A DNA stretch of 64,000 nucleotides, taken from positions 3,680,040-3,744,039 of the forward strand of contig NZ_LMDH01000001.1 in the NCBI RefSeq assembly GCF_001425755.1, written 5' to 3'. The DNA is from Aeromicrobium sp. Root344. Lineage in GTDB: Bacteria > Actinomycetota > Actinomycetes > Propionibacteriales > Nocardioidaceae. Shown here one piece after another: positions 52,651 to 60,838 of this stretch (positions are counted from its first letter, which is position 1; each line of letters starts with the position of its first letter). Under the pieces are notes generated by a model, which saw nothing but the letters and a program-made list of their open reading frames with translations, did no database searches and was not told the DNA's origin. A program made the translations under genes and the position numbers.

Positions 52651-53223
52651 ATGCCTACTTCAGCCCCGAAATACACGATTCCCGGACTCACCACCGCCGA
52701 GGGCGAGAAGCTCGCCGGCATCCTGCAGGAGCGCCTCAACGCGCTGATCGACCTGCACCTGACCCTGAAGCATGTGCACTGGAACGTCGTCGGCCCGCAC
52801 TTCATCGCGGTGCACGAGATGATCGACCCGCACGTCGACGAGGTCATCGCGATGGTCGACGAGACCGCCGAGCGCATCGCGACCCTCGGCACCTCACCGC
52901 TGGGCACGCCCGGCGCCGTGGTCAACGGCCGCAGCTGGGACGACTACTCGCTGGGTCGCGCCACCACCAACGAGCACCTCGGCGCGCTCGACGAGGTGTA
53001 TGTCCGGCTGATCGCCGATCACCGCAAGGCGCAGGAAGCCGTCGCCGACATCGACCCGATCACCGAGGACATGGTCATCGGCCAGGCGCGGCAGCTTGAG
53101 CTCTTCCACTGGTTCGTACGCGCGCACCTGGAGAACTCCGGTGGTGCGCTGTCGACCGAGGGCGCCCTGTCCGAGGCCGAAGCAGCGATCCAGGCCAGCG
53201 ACGCCGCCGACGTCACGGAGTAG
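52651..53223 (+). CDS. dps: Dps-type DNA starvation/stationary-phase protein
   Basis: 190 residues from ATG at 52651 (the frame also opens at TTG 52645). A four-helix ferritin-like bundle: LIDLHLTLKHVHWNVVGPHFIAVHEMIDPHVDEV carries the ferroxidase His and Asp/Glu residues at the dimer interface, as in Dps. Dps forms a 12-subunit shell that oxidises iron with peroxide and protects DNA. The C-terminal 25 residues are Ala/Glu-rich and soluble. A terminator follows. Confidence 0.93.
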   Translation: MPTSAPKYTIPGLTTAEGEKLAGILQERLNALIDLHLTLKHVHWNVVGPHFIAVHEMIDPHVDEVIAMVDETAERIATLGTSPLGTPGAVVNGRSWDDYSLGRATTNEHLGALDEVYVRLIADHRKAQEAVADIDPITEDMVIGQARQLELFHWFVRAHLENSGGALSTEGALSEAEAAIQASDAADVTE

Positions 53224-53234
53224 TCCTCACAGAC

Positions 53235-53271
53235 CGAAGCCCCGGCGATGCCCAGGTCCGCCGGGGCTTCG
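53235..53271 (+). terminator. Terminator of dps
   Basis: Thirteen-bp perfect stem (53235-53247 with 53259-53271), 12 nt after the dps stop. Confidence 0.85.
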
Positions 53272-53287
53272 TGACGCCTTGGCCGCG

Positions 53288-53346
53288 ACTTTTGAAGCGT
53301 TGAGGCCCACAAAACGGCGCGAAGTGGTGCGCAAGTCTTCAAAAGT
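53288..53346. repeat. Inverted repeat upstream of the ECF42-like operon
   Basis: ACTTTTGAAG (53288-53297) and its exact reverse complement CTTCAAAAGT (53337-53346), separated by 39 nt. Just upstream of the proposed ECF promoter. Could be a regulator-binding pair. Confidence 0.6.
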
Positions 53347-53356
53347 TGGAGGCGGG

Positions 53357-53385
53357 TGTCGATCTGGCCGTATGCCGTTCGTATA
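53357..53385 (+). promoter_or_regulatory. Predicted ECF42-type promoter
   Basis: TGTCGA (53357-53362), 17-nt spacer, CGTATA (53380-53385). TGTCGA is the -35 motif that I recall for ECF42 autoregulated promoters. Position suits the DGPF gene, whose RBS starts 35 nt further on. Confidence 0.55.
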
Positions 53386-53433
53386 CGGGGTGAGAGGCTG
53401 GCAACAGGCCGGCCGCACACAGGAGGCACCACC

Positions 53434-53784
53434 ATGACGCAGTACGTGCTCAACGTCATCGAACCCGTGATGGAGCCGGGGTTCACTCCCCCTCCGGAGT
53501 TCCTCGAGCCGATCATGCGCAAGCTCGCGATCGTCAACGACGAGCTGCAGGCGTCCGGCCAGTGGGTGTTCGCCGGCGGACTCACCGGCCCTGACGCGAC
53601 CACCGTCGTACGCCATCAGGACGGCGAGACGCTCATGACCGACGGGCCGTACGTCGAGGGCAAGGAGCACGTCGGCGGCTTCACGATCGTCGACTCGCCC
53701 GACCTCGACGCGGCACTGGAGTGGGCCGGCCGGTACGCCGAGGCGACCGGCCTGGCGATCGAAGTGCGTCCGTTCCGCCACTGA
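53434..53784 (+). CDS. YCII/DGPF-domain protein paired with an ECF42 sigma factor
   Basis: 116 residues from ATG at 53434, with AGGAGG nine nt upstream. The DGPF/YCII-related domain is seen in [18 protein letters not shown] followed by [19 protein letters not shown] and the C-terminal [13 protein letters not shown]. Proteins of this type are encoded next to ECF42 sigma factors throughout Actinobacteria and are their best-known target genes; their function is unknown. The sigma gene begins two nt after this stop, so they form an operon. Confidence 0.92.
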   Translation: MTQYVLNVIEPVMEPGFTPPPEFLEPIMRKLAIVNDELQASGQWVFAGGLTGPDATTVVRHQDGETLMTDGPYVEGKEHVGGFTIVDSPDLDAALEWAGRYAEATGLAIEVRPFRH

Positions 53785-53785
53785 C

Positions 53786-55000
53786 GTGACGCCCGACGAC
53801 GCCGGCATCGCACGCGTGTTCCGCGAGGAGCACGGTCGCGCGGTGGCCGTCGTGGCCCGTGTCTTCGGCGATCTCGACATCGCTGAGGACGCGGTCCAGG
53901 AGGCATTCGCCATCGCCGTCGCACGGTGGCCCGCCGACGGCACACCGCCCAGCCCCAGCGGCTGGATCATCACGACGGCCCGCCGCCGGGCGATCGACCG
54001 TCTCCGCCGCGAGGCCAACCGCGACGACAAGCACGCCCAGGCAGCGCTGCTGCTCCAGCAGGACGCACCCAAGGAGGAGGGTCCCGTGGCCGACGACCGG
54101 CTCCGCCTCATCTTCACGTGCTGCCACCCTGCGCTCTCCCCCGCCGCCCGCGTCGCGCTGACGCTGCGGATGCTCGGCGGGCTCACCACACCGGAGATCG
54201 CCCGGGCGTTCCTCGTGCCGGAGCCGACGATGGCGCAGCGGCTCGTACGCGCCAAGGGCAAGATCCGCGCGGCGCACATCCCCTATCGCGTACCGCGCGA
54301 CGCCGACCTGCCCGACCGGCTCCGTGGAGTGCTCGCGGTGGTCTACCTCGTCTTCAACGAGGGCTACACCGCCAGCTCCGGCGCCGACCTCGTGCGCGAG
54401 GACCTGTGCGCCGAGGCGATCCGGCTCGGCCGACTGCTGGTCGAGCTGATGCCCGACGAGCCCGAGGCCGCGGGCCTGCTCGCGCTGATGCTGCTCAACG
54501 ACTCACGGCGGTCGGCCCGTACGTCCGACGGTGAGCTCGTGCTGCTCGCCGACCAGGACCGTACGCTCTGGGACCGCGAGCAGATCGCCGAGGGCCAGGA
54601 CCTCGTGCGCCGATGCCTCCGTCGCGGGCAGCCAGGGCCGTACCAGCTGCAGGCCGCGATCGCCGCCGTGCACAGCGACGCCGCGACGGCCGCCGACACC
54701 GACTGGCGACAGATCGTGCAGCTCTACGACCACCTCATGCAGCTGGCGCCGAGCCCGGTCGCCGCGCTCAACCGCGCCGTCGCAGTGGCCGAGGTCGACG
54801 GGCCGGACCCGGGCCTCACGATCGTCGACGGGCTCGACCTCGACGGGTTCGGCCTGTTCCATGCGATCCGGGCCGACCTGCTGCGACGTGCCGGGCGTAC
54901 GGACGAGGCCGCCACGGCGTACGAGCGGGCGATCGACCTGACCGAGAACGCCGTGGAGCGCGCGTTCCTGGCGCACCGGCGCGACGCGCTGCGCCCCTAA
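53786..55000 (+). CDS. ECF42-type RNA polymerase sigma factor with C-terminal extension
   Basis: 404 residues starting at GTG 53786, two nt after the DGPF gene. Sigma-2 (about 10-75: [38 protein letters not shown]), sigma-4 (about 110-170: [34 protein letters not shown]), then a 200-residue extension with conserved [13 protein letters not shown], a 14-residue linker and TPR-like helices ending in [23 protein letters not shown], required for activity in the ECF42 group. The arrangement DGPF then sigma is the usual ECF42 one. No anti-sigma gene. Confidence 0.92.
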   Translation: MTPDDAGIARVFREEHGRAVAVVARVFGDLDIAEDAVQEAFAIAVARWPADGTPPSPSGWIITTARRRAIDRLRREANRDDKHAQAALLLQQDAPKEEGPVADDRLRLIFTCCHPALSPAARVALTLRMLGGLTTPEIARAFLVPEPTMAQRLVRAKGKIRAAHIPYRVPRDADLPDRLRGVLAVVYLVFNEGYTASSGADLVREDLCAEAIRLGRLLVELMPDEPEAAGLLALMLLNDSRRSARTSDGELVLLADQDRTLWDREQIAEGQDLVRRCLRRGQPGPYQLQAAIAAVHSDAATAADTDWRQIVQLYDHLMQLAPSPVAALNRAVAVAEVDGPDPGLTIVDGLDLDGFGLFHAIRADLLRRAGRTDEAATAYERAIDLTENAVERAFLAHRRDALRP

Positions 55001-55003
55001 TAT
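54998..55003 (+). promoter_or_regulatory. Leaderless -10 hexamer of the TIR-like gene
   Basis: TAATAT, whose first three bases are the TAA stop codon of the sigma gene, lies exactly six nt before the ATG at 55010. No Shine-Dalgarno is present. Confidence 0.6.
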
Positions 55004-55009
55004 GGGTGC

Positions 55010-55939
55010 ATGACGAAGCCCCGGATCTTCCTCGGTTCCTCCGGCAAGCAGGCCAAGCTCCTCCAGTCATTGACTCGCGGGCTCGAGGACGTGGCCGACG
55101 TCGAGCCGTGGACGACGACGTTCAACCCCGGCACCTCGACCCTCGAACGGCTCGTCGAGCTGACGCACGAGGTCGACTTCGCCGCATTCGTGTTCGCCCA
55201 GGACGACTGGACCACCAACGAGCAGCCGGTGGCCGACCCGGACGCGCCCGCCCAGGCGTCGCCGCGCGACAACGTGGTGTTCGAGGCCGGCCTGTTCGGC
55301 GGGGTCCTGGGCTTGCGGCGCACATTCATCCTCCATGCCAACGGCGCCAAGCTGCCCAGCGACCTGCTCGGCCTCACCTGCGTGCGCTACGACGTGCCGA
55401 CGACACCCGCCGAGACCAAGGCCATCAACCAGAAGATCCGCAAGGCCATCGAGGCTGAGGGGCGCATGGCGGCGATCGAGGGGCTGTGGTGGCAGTTCTC
55501 TCTGACCGCCCGCAGCGAGCTCGAGCCGTCGGCGATCAGCCTCCTGCGGGTCACCCGTGACCGCAGCGGCGGGCTGGAGGTCAAGGGCGACTCATGGCAG
55601 GCCGACGGCACGTTGTCGGCGCGCTACTGGAGCGAGGCGTCCAAGGAGAAGTCCGACCCCTCCGGCGTCCGCTACTTCTGGAAGGGCGAGCGGCCACGCG
55701 ACCCCAACGCCCCGCAGCTCGAGGGCGCCGGCGAGATCCACCTCGAGAGCGCCGACCGCGCCGCCGGATTCTGGACGACCCGCTCGAGCACCGATCCGGC
55801 GCTCAACATGCGTACGTCAGGCGTCTACGTCCGCGCCGACGCCGCAGACCTCGCGGTGCTGGGCGGCACCGACGTGGCGCAGCGCGCAGCGTTGATCGCG
55901 CAGCGACTGGACGAGTGGAAGACGATCGCCAGCTCCTGA
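55010..55939 (+). CDS. TIR-like nucleotide-binding protein with unrecognised C-terminal domain
   Basis: 309 residues. Residues 1-150 match the predicted nucleotide-binding TIR-like fold (PF10137, as in Cap12 effectors and ThsB-type NADases): IFLGSSGKQAKLLQSL, VEPWTTTFNPGTSTLERLVEL, AFVFAQDD and DNVVFEAGLFGG with Glu92 at the position of the catalytic Glu. The C-terminal half (about 155-300) is a separate beta-rich domain that begins GLWWQF and includes YWSEASKEKS, RYFWKGERP and GEIHLES; GxW at its start resembles lipocalin-like barrels, though not certainly. It may sense a ligand that triggers the TIR. It has its own leaderless promoter and stands in a non-defence context. Confidence 0.75.
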   Translation: MTKPRIFLGSSGKQAKLLQSLTRGLEDVADVEPWTTTFNPGTSTLERLVELTHEVDFAAFVFAQDDWTTNEQPVADPDAPAQASPRDNVVFEAGLFGGVLGLRRTFILHANGAKLPSDLLGLTCVRYDVPTTPAETKAINQKIRKAIEAEGRMAAIEGLWWQFSLTARSELEPSAISLLRVTRDRSGGLEVKGDSWQADGTLSARYWSEASKEKSDPSGVRYFWKGERPRDPNAPQLEGAGEIHLESADRAAGFWTTRSSTDPALNMRTSGVYVRADAADLAVLGGTDVAQRAALIAQRLDEWKTIASS

Positions 55940-55972
55940 GCCGCACATGGGCGCGTGGCACCGGCCGTCAGA

Positions 55973-56182
55973 TCACGGAGTGTTGTCGAGCACGGCCTTG
56001 GTGATCTCGATCGGTGAGAGCCCCGATCGCCCTCGGCGCTCCGGCGCTTGCGGGCGCCCGGCGTCCTCGACCAGGAGCGTGAGGAGGTAGTGGTCGAGGG
56101 ACTGGCCCTGAGCGTAGGCGCGAGCCGCGAGTGCCTCTCGTACGTCGTCAGGAACATTGCGGATCTGCACCGAGTCAGCCAT
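55973..56182 (-). CDS. FitA/VapB-like ribbon-helix-helix antitoxin (orphan)
   Basis: 69 residues. The N-terminal MADSVQIRNVPDDVREALAARA with GQSLDHYLLTLLVED is a FitA/VapB ribbon-helix-helix: a beta strand and two helices that dimerise on DNA. The C-terminal PIEITKAVLDNTP is the toxin-binding tail. The expected PIN toxin would start just past 55973, but instead a convergent gene ends 34 nt away, so the toxin has been lost or lies elsewhere. TACGCT six nt before its ATG (complement of 56189-56194) marks a leaderless promoter. Confidence 0.82.
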   Translation of the reverse strand: MADSVQIRNVPDDVREALAARAYAQGQSLDHYLLTLLVEDAGRPQAPERRGRSGLSPIEITKAVLDNTP

Positions 56183-56212
56183 GCCGCAAGCGTATCGACG
56201 GAGGGGTTCAGC

Positions 56213-56431
56213 TCACCGGTTGCGCGGGTGTGACCTTGCCGTCCGCTCGTTGCCACGCTTGTAGTTGCCGGTGAGGCGGGCCATCAGCAGCTGCGGATCG
56301 CTCGACTCGGCATCGCGTACGAACTGGTGGGCCTTCTCACCACGCAGCACCGCCGCCACCCGGCCATGGTGCGAGATCACGACCTCCTTGCCACGGACCA
56401 CCCACTCGAAGCCGCTGGGCCGGCCCTTCAC
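56213..56431 (-). CDS. Phd/YefM-like antitoxin fragment
   Basis: 72 residues from GTG at 56431, whose GTGA overlaps the stop of the amidotransferase gene (56428). The stretch EWVVRGKEVVISHHGRVAAVLRGE is the second half of a Phd/YefM antitoxin (usually preceded by MxxVxxxEARxxLSELL), so the N-terminal DNA-binding strand and first helix are missing. The C-terminus continues with a long basic tail. Translational coupling to the gene upstream suggests it is still expressed. No toxin gene is next to it. Confidence 0.65.
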   Translation of the reverse strand: MKGRPSGFEWVVRGKEVVISHHGRVAAVLRGEKAHQFVRDAESSDPQLLMARLTGNYKRGNERTARSHPRNR

Positions 56432-57108
56432 GGGGTCACCCGCAGATAGGTGAGCGCCGAGTCGACGAGGACGTGGGCGAGGTTGCGGGTCGCCGCGGCA
56501 TGCGCGTGTGCCTGGCGGACCAGGTCCTTGGTGTCGACGCCGACAGCGCCGTAGTAGCCCTCGTGCACCCATCGCTCGTACGTCGCCGCGGTGACCTCGG
56601 GGTGGAACTGCCACGCGATCGCGCGCGCACCGTGCGCCTCGTCGATGAAGCACTGCGGACCGCGCCACGACGTGCCGATGACGCTCGACGTCGGGCCGGG
56701 CGCGAACACGTCGCTGTGCATCTGCGCCCATGGGCCCTCGGGGCACAGGACGGGATCGATCGTGTCGACGCGCTGCCAGCCGAGCTCCGGTTGGTCGGCC
56801 CGCCAGGACGTGCCGCCAAGTGCTCGGGCCATGAGCTGGGCGCCGTAGCAGATGCCCATCACGGGGGTGCCGGCCCGCAGCGCCGCGCGGACGAAGCGCG
56901 ACTCGGCCTCGACGACGTCCTTCCACTTCGGCTCGTGGGCGCCCTTGTCGGAGCCGAGCAGGAAGATCAGGTCGGTGTCACCGATCGTCGAGTACGCCGG
57001 AAGGTCGTCGCGATCGAGCTCGACGAGCTCACCGCCGAGCTGGAGCAGGCGCTCGTGGAAGTGCCCGCCGTCCTTGTCGGCCTCGTCGGCGACCACGTGA
57101 ATGCGCAT
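56428..57108 (-). CDS. Class I glutamine amidotransferase
   Basis: 226 residues. Catalytic triad seen as Cys87 (MGICYGAQ), His169 and Glu171 (QFHPEV). The domain is of the GMP-synthase/GATase1 class and stands alone without a synthetase domain; related solo proteins hydrolyse gamma-glutamyl compounds or act on unknown partners. Overlap of its stop with the next GTG and a 4-nt gap from the upstream stop put it inside an operon with the penicillin-binding protein. Confidence 0.9.
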   Translation of the reverse strand: MRIHVVADEADKDGGHFHERLLQLGGELVELDRDDLPAYSTIGDTDLIFLLGSDKGAHEPKWKDVVEAESRFVRAALRAGTPVMGICYGAQLMARALGGTSWRADQPELGWQRVDTIDPVLCPEGPWAQMHSDVFAPGPTSSVIGTSWRGPQCFIDEAHGARAIAWQFHPEVTAATYERWVHEGYYGAVGVDTKDLVRQAHAHAAATRNLAHVLVDSALTYLRVTP

Positions 57109-57112
57109 GAGG

Positions 57113-58030
57113 TCATTGTGCCGGTTGATCCGTCCGCGCACGGGCTCGGAGTGCGAGCCAGGTCGCCGCCGCTGCTGCGACGACGATCGGCGCGGCCCAC
57201 GGCGCGAGCGACCGGGCATCCAGCGACGCTGCCGTGCGCCACACGTCGGCCGTGGCCGAGAGCTGGTCGCCCCACCGGTCTGCCACGCCCATGCCGGGAC
57301 GAAGGAACACCTCCATGTAGCCGGCCGCGGTGATCGTCGGACCGATGAACCAGGCCAGCAGCACGATCCCGACCCAGGCCACCGCACGTACTCCCGGCAC
57401 GAGACCGACGCAGAGCAACGCGCCGGCGAGCACGACGGCGCCGGACCACTCGCTGACCCGGTGCGCCACCTCGAGCCGACCGGTGGTGTCGACAAACTGG
57501 AACGCCATGAACACGGTCATGACCCAGTAGGGCGTTGCGCCGGCGAGGGCGCCGACCGCGAACCCGAGACCGCCGCGTCCGACCAGGCTCAGCAGCCCCA
57601 GACCAAGCCCGACGATCGTGGTGACCACGACGACGACCGTCAGACCGTTGGTGACCCGGCTGTCGAAAGCGGTGTCACTGACCCCGTTGCGGGTCTGGAG
57701 CAGCGTCACGAGCAGCGCGACGGCCACCCCAGCGGCGCAGGCACCCGCGCGCAGGGCTCGGCTGCCGTCACTCAGCAGCGAGGTGAGACCGGCCGCGACA
57801 CCGCCGACGCCTGCACCGAGCACGAGCTGGCTCACGCCGCCGGACATCAGTGGCGGCAGCAGGAGGAAGCCGACTCCCCCCTCGCTGAGCACGTCGCGAC
57901 CAGCGCCGTTGAGCAGCCACGGGAGGAAGCCGGCGAGCCACCACACCAACGCCGCGATCGGCACGAGCGCCCACTCCGGCACCCGCCTCCAGGTCGTACG
58001 TTCGACAGTCGGCGTCATCTCGATCGTCAC
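57113..58030 (-). CDS. Polytopic membrane protein
   Basis: 305 residues starting at GTG 58030, overlapping the stop of the penicillin-binding protein gene (GTGA). Seven or eight helices, Val/Leu/Gly rich. A motif FAVGALAGATPYWVMTVFMAF is typical of no family that I know. Probable operon partner of the PBP and the amidotransferase. Confidence 0.72.
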   Translation of the reverse strand: MTIEMTPTVERTTWRRVPEWALVPIAALVWWLAGFLPWLLNGAGRDVLSEGGVGFLLLPPLMSGGVSQLVLGAGVGGVAAGLTSLLSDGSRALRAGACAAGVAVALLVTLLQTRNGVSDTAFDSRVTNGLTVVVVVTTIVGLGLGLLSLVGRGGLGFAVGALAGATPYWVMTVFMAFQFVDTTGRLEVAHRVSEWSGAVVLAGALLCVGLVPGVRAVAWVGIVLLAWFIGPTITAAGYMEVFLRPGMGVADRWGDQLSATADVWRTAASLDARSLAPWAAPIVVAAAAATWLALRARARTDQPAQ

Positions 58031-59916
58031 TGGGCACTCCTCAGGAACTCTTCGAGCAGCGGTCCCGCCGTCCCCGAGCCGGAGTCGCCGTCGTCGACGA
58101 ACACCGCGACCGCGAGGTCGCCCTGGGTCGCGATCATCCAGGCATGCGTACGCGGCGGGGTGTCGGTGCCGTACTCGGCCGTGCCGGTCTTGGCCGACAC
58201 CGGCTTGCCGGGCAGGTCCAGCAGGAACCGGCCGCTGCCGCTGGTCACGACTCCGCGGAACAGCTCCTGGAGCTGCGTGGCCTCACCGCCGGTCAGTGGG
58301 TCGGCGGGCTTCGGCGCGGGCTTGGTCGGCGACTGGTCCAGCAGGGTCGGCGTGACCCGCGCGCCGTGGGCGATCGACGCGGCGACGACGGCCATGGCCA
58401 GCGGCGAGGCCTCGATCTTGCCCTGCCCGATCATCGACGCAGCGTGCTCGGTGCCCCCGGCCTTGCTGGGCACCGACCCGAGGTAGGCCGGATAGCCCAG
58501 GTCGAGGTCCGGCCCCAGGCCCAACGCGGCGGCCGCGGCTGCGAGCCTGCCCTGGGGCGCCTTGCCGCGGGTCGCGATCATCGCGGTGTTGCACGAGTTG
58601 GCGATCGCCGCGCTCAGCGGGATGTTGCCGATCGCGCTGCCCGGGTAGTCGGAGTAGTTCTTGAACCGGCGCCCCTCGACCGTCACGGTCGGCGTGCACG
58701 GCACGGTGCTGGACGGCTTGAGCCCTGAGCGCAGGAACGCCAGTGCGGTGACGAGCTTGAACGTCGATCCCGGCGCGTAGTGACCCGCCGCAGCGGTGTC
58801 CGCGCCCTTGCCACCCGGGCCGCTCGCGAGGGCGAGGATCTTGCCCGACGACGGGCGGATGGCGACGATCGCGCTGGCCGGCTTCACGTCCGAGAGGATC
58901 TCGTCGGCCGAGCCCTGCAGGTCGACGTCGATCGTCGTGCGCAGCGTCTTGCCGGGTCGCGGCGCGCTCGTGAACAGCTCACGCGTCTTGGAGCCGGCCA
59001 CCGCCTCGACCGTGACGCCGGGGTTGCCGCGCAGCTGGCTGTCGTAGCGCTGCTCCAGACCCGTCAGGCCGACCAGGTCGCCCGGGCCGACGGAGCCCTT
59101 GGACTTGGCGACGACCTCGGCCGTCGCCTCGCCGACGACCCCGAGCAGGGGCTGGCCGAACCCCTTGGTCGGCGCCAGCGGCAGCACGGCGCCGAGCTGG
59201 GCCGCGCCGGGGATCGAGGCGATCTGCGCGTCACTGAGCGTGTCGTCGGAGTCCGCGCGCACCACGAGGCCGACCACGAATGCCTGCGGGCCCGCCGCCT
59301 TGACCGCCTTGGCGAACCGGTCGGCGTCGATGTCGATCAGCCTGGCCAGCGCTCGCGCCGAGCCGTCCGCCTCGGCTGCCTTGATGCGGGACTTGTCGAT
59401 GCCGATCCGTTCGACGGGCCGCTCGATCACGAGGCCCTTGCCGCCGGCGCCGACGATGTCACCGCGGTCGGCCGGCGACGTACGCATCCGCAGCGCCTCG
59501 TTGGCGGTCAGCTGGGGCGCGACGATCGCCGGGCTCCACCTCACCCGCCACTCGTCGTCCTCGTACGCCAGCTTGGCCGGGGTCTCGTAGGTCCAGTCGG
59601 CACCCTTGAACGTCCAGCTCGTCTTGAGCGTCGCCGTCGCGCTGTCGCCGTCCTTCTCGATCTCACCGACCGTCACCGTGGCCCGGGCGGAGCCCATGCC
59701 TGCGACGATCCGCTTGAGGTCGGCCTGCGGGATCCGGCCACCCTCGACCGCGGGTATGCCCTTGAGGTCCTGCTTCGCGAGTCCGGCGGCCAGCGCCTCG
59801 GCGGACTCGCGAGGGTCGGGCGGCCCTCCCGTGCACGCGCTCAGGAGGGCTGCCATCACCGCTGCTGCGCTCATCATCGCCACCATCCGTCGGCTGGGCG
59901 CAGCAGGTGCCGTCAC
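58027..59916 (-). CDS. Penicillin-binding transpeptidase (class B, lipoprotein)
   Basis: 629 residues. Lipobox LLSAC with Cys28 and an N-terminal signal; an NTF2-like/MecA_N domain (about 32-140), a PBP dimerisation domain (about 150-310), then the transpeptidase with Ser384-T-F-Lys387 (APGSTFKLV), SCN at 441-443 and KTG at 576-578. It cross-links peptidoglycan outside the membrane. The order NTF2-like domain before the dimer domain is that of PBP2a/PBP3-type enzymes of low beta-lactam affinity, here as a lipoprotein. First gene of an operon that continues to the antitoxin-like ORFs. Confidence 0.94.
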   Translation of the reverse strand: MTAPAAPSRRMVAMMSAAAVMAALLSACTGGPPDPRESAEALAAGLAKQDLKGIPAVEGGRIPQADLKRIVAGMGSARATVTVGEIEKDGDSATATLKTSWTFKGADWTYETPAKLAYEDDEWRVRWSPAIVAPQLTANEALRMRTSPADRGDIVGAGGKGLVIERPVERIGIDKSRIKAAEADGSARALARLIDIDADRFAKAVKAAGPQAFVVGLVVRADSDDTLSDAQIASIPGAAQLGAVLPLAPTKGFGQPLLGVVGEATAEVVAKSKGSVGPGDLVGLTGLEQRYDSQLRGNPGVTVEAVAGSKTRELFTSAPRPGKTLRTTIDVDLQGSADEILSDVKPASAIVAIRPSSGKILALASGPGGKGADTAAAGHYAPGSTFKLVTALAFLRSGLKPSSTVPCTPTVTVEGRRFKNYSDYPGSAIGNIPLSAAIANSCNTAMIATRGKAPQGRLAAAAAALGLGPDLDLGYPAYLGSVPSKAGGTEHAASMIGQGKIEASPLAMAVVAASIAHGARVTPTLLDQSPTKPAPKPADPLTGGEATQLQELFRGVVTSGSGRFLLDLPGKPVSAKTGTAEYGTDTPPRTHAWMIATQGDLAVAVFVDDGDSGSGTAGPLLEEFLRSAQ

Positions 59917-60170
59917 AGGGTTCCTCTCGGAAAAGTGTCAGGCTTTCGCCCGTACGCAGAAGCTGCAGTCAAACAGGTGACGGGCGCATGGTCAACGAGA
60001 CACACGAAGGCGCCCGCGGCACCCCTTCCCCAAGGTGCACCGCGGACGCCGGTGGGTGGGTGTTGGTCACCTTCCCTTGTGACCTCACGTGGCTTCGACT
60101 AGCTGACGCCTACGGCGTGCCCCGGCTCAACCTGGCCGGGCGTTCGCTCGCAGAGCTCGCTCAGCCCGTC
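59917..60170. other. Intergenic region between the LysM and PBP genes
   Basis: 254 nt. A terminator-like hairpin at 60009-60050 (GGCG, CCGCGG and CACC blocks repeated in reverse order with one mismatch and a bulge) would end LysM transcripts. The remainder should hold the PBP promoter, which I cannot identify. I compared it to the c-di-AMP riboswitch consensus and saw no match. Confidence 0.5.
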
Positions 60171-60554
60171 TCAGTGATAGACGGGAACCGCGATCTCCGA
60201 GCCCAGCTGCAGCGCCGAGGCGTTCGGAAGCGAGTTGAGCCGGACGATCTCGTCGACGGTCTTGCGGATGTCGCCGTTGGGGTTGGCCTGGCTGGCGATC
60301 TGCCACAGCGTCTGACCGGGAAGGACGCGGACCGACGTCGTCTCGGGCGGCGTGCCGGCCCGGTCACCGGCGAACGACGAGGAGCCGAACATGATCACGA
60401 GCAGGGCGACGACGGCGACGGCCGCGGTGAGCACGACGATCTTGCCCCGACGGGTCAGACGCACGTGCGGAGCGGGCCTGGCGTCGGGCACGGCGCGCAA
60501 GTGGCGAACCGGACGGACGGAGTGGTCGTGATGACCGAGTGCGATGCTGCTCAT
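60171..60554 (-). CDS. LysM membrane protein, probable SOS cell-division suppressor (ChiZ/YneA-like)
   Basis: 127 residues from ATG at 60554 (TTGGAGG upstream); a longer frame adds 19 residues. A cytosolic basic stretch is followed by one helix (IVVLTAAVAVVALLVIMFG, about 45-62) and a LysM domain at the end (VRVLPGQTLWQIASQANPNGD, NSLPNASALQLGSEIAVPV) that binds peptidoglycan. In mycobacteria the LysM protein ChiZ (Rv2719c) lies beside lexA and nrdR, is induced by DNA damage and blocks division; YneA plays this role in Bacillus. Two SOS boxes upstream support the same role. Confidence 0.82.
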   Translation of the reverse strand: MSSIALGHHDHSVRPVRHLRAVPDARPAPHVRLTRRGKIVVLTAAVAVVALLVIMFGSSSFAGDRAGTPPETTSVRVLPGQTLWQIASQANPNGDIRKTVDEIVRLNSLPNASALQLGSEIAVPVYH

Positions 60555-60639
60555 GATGGCCTCCAAGGGGGAAGTGAGGGCTGGATCTGATGTTGTGGTG
60601 TGGTCGATCAAACGCTGTTCTCGATGTCATTCGATGGTG

Positions 60640-60669
60640 CGAACAGGCGTTCGATCGAACACATGTACG
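60640..60669. promoter_or_regulatory. Tandem SOS boxes upstream of the LysM gene
   Basis: CGAAC-AGGC-GTTCG (60640-60653, perfect palindrome) and CGAAC-ACAT-GTACG (60656-60669, one mismatch). Both fit the actinobacterial LexA box. They lie 86-115 nt upstream of the LysM start and 170-200 nt from the divergent BrkB gene. Confidence 0.85.
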
Positions 60670-60838
60670 ACGATAGGGGACGCCTCTGACAAAAGGAAGC
60701 ACCTGTCGAACACAATTTCGATAGGCGATGCATCTTCGCTGCAATTCCAGGCAGAATCGCCCGCCATATTTCTTCGAGCATGATCGACGCCACACCCGTC
60801 GGGAGGCGTTCGATGCGCTCCCGCACTACCGTCGAGGC

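Noticed and set aside
59917..60170. c-di-AMP riboswitch near the LysM gene
   Set aside because: The region is downstream of the LysM gene and does not contain the conserved blocks of that riboswitch.
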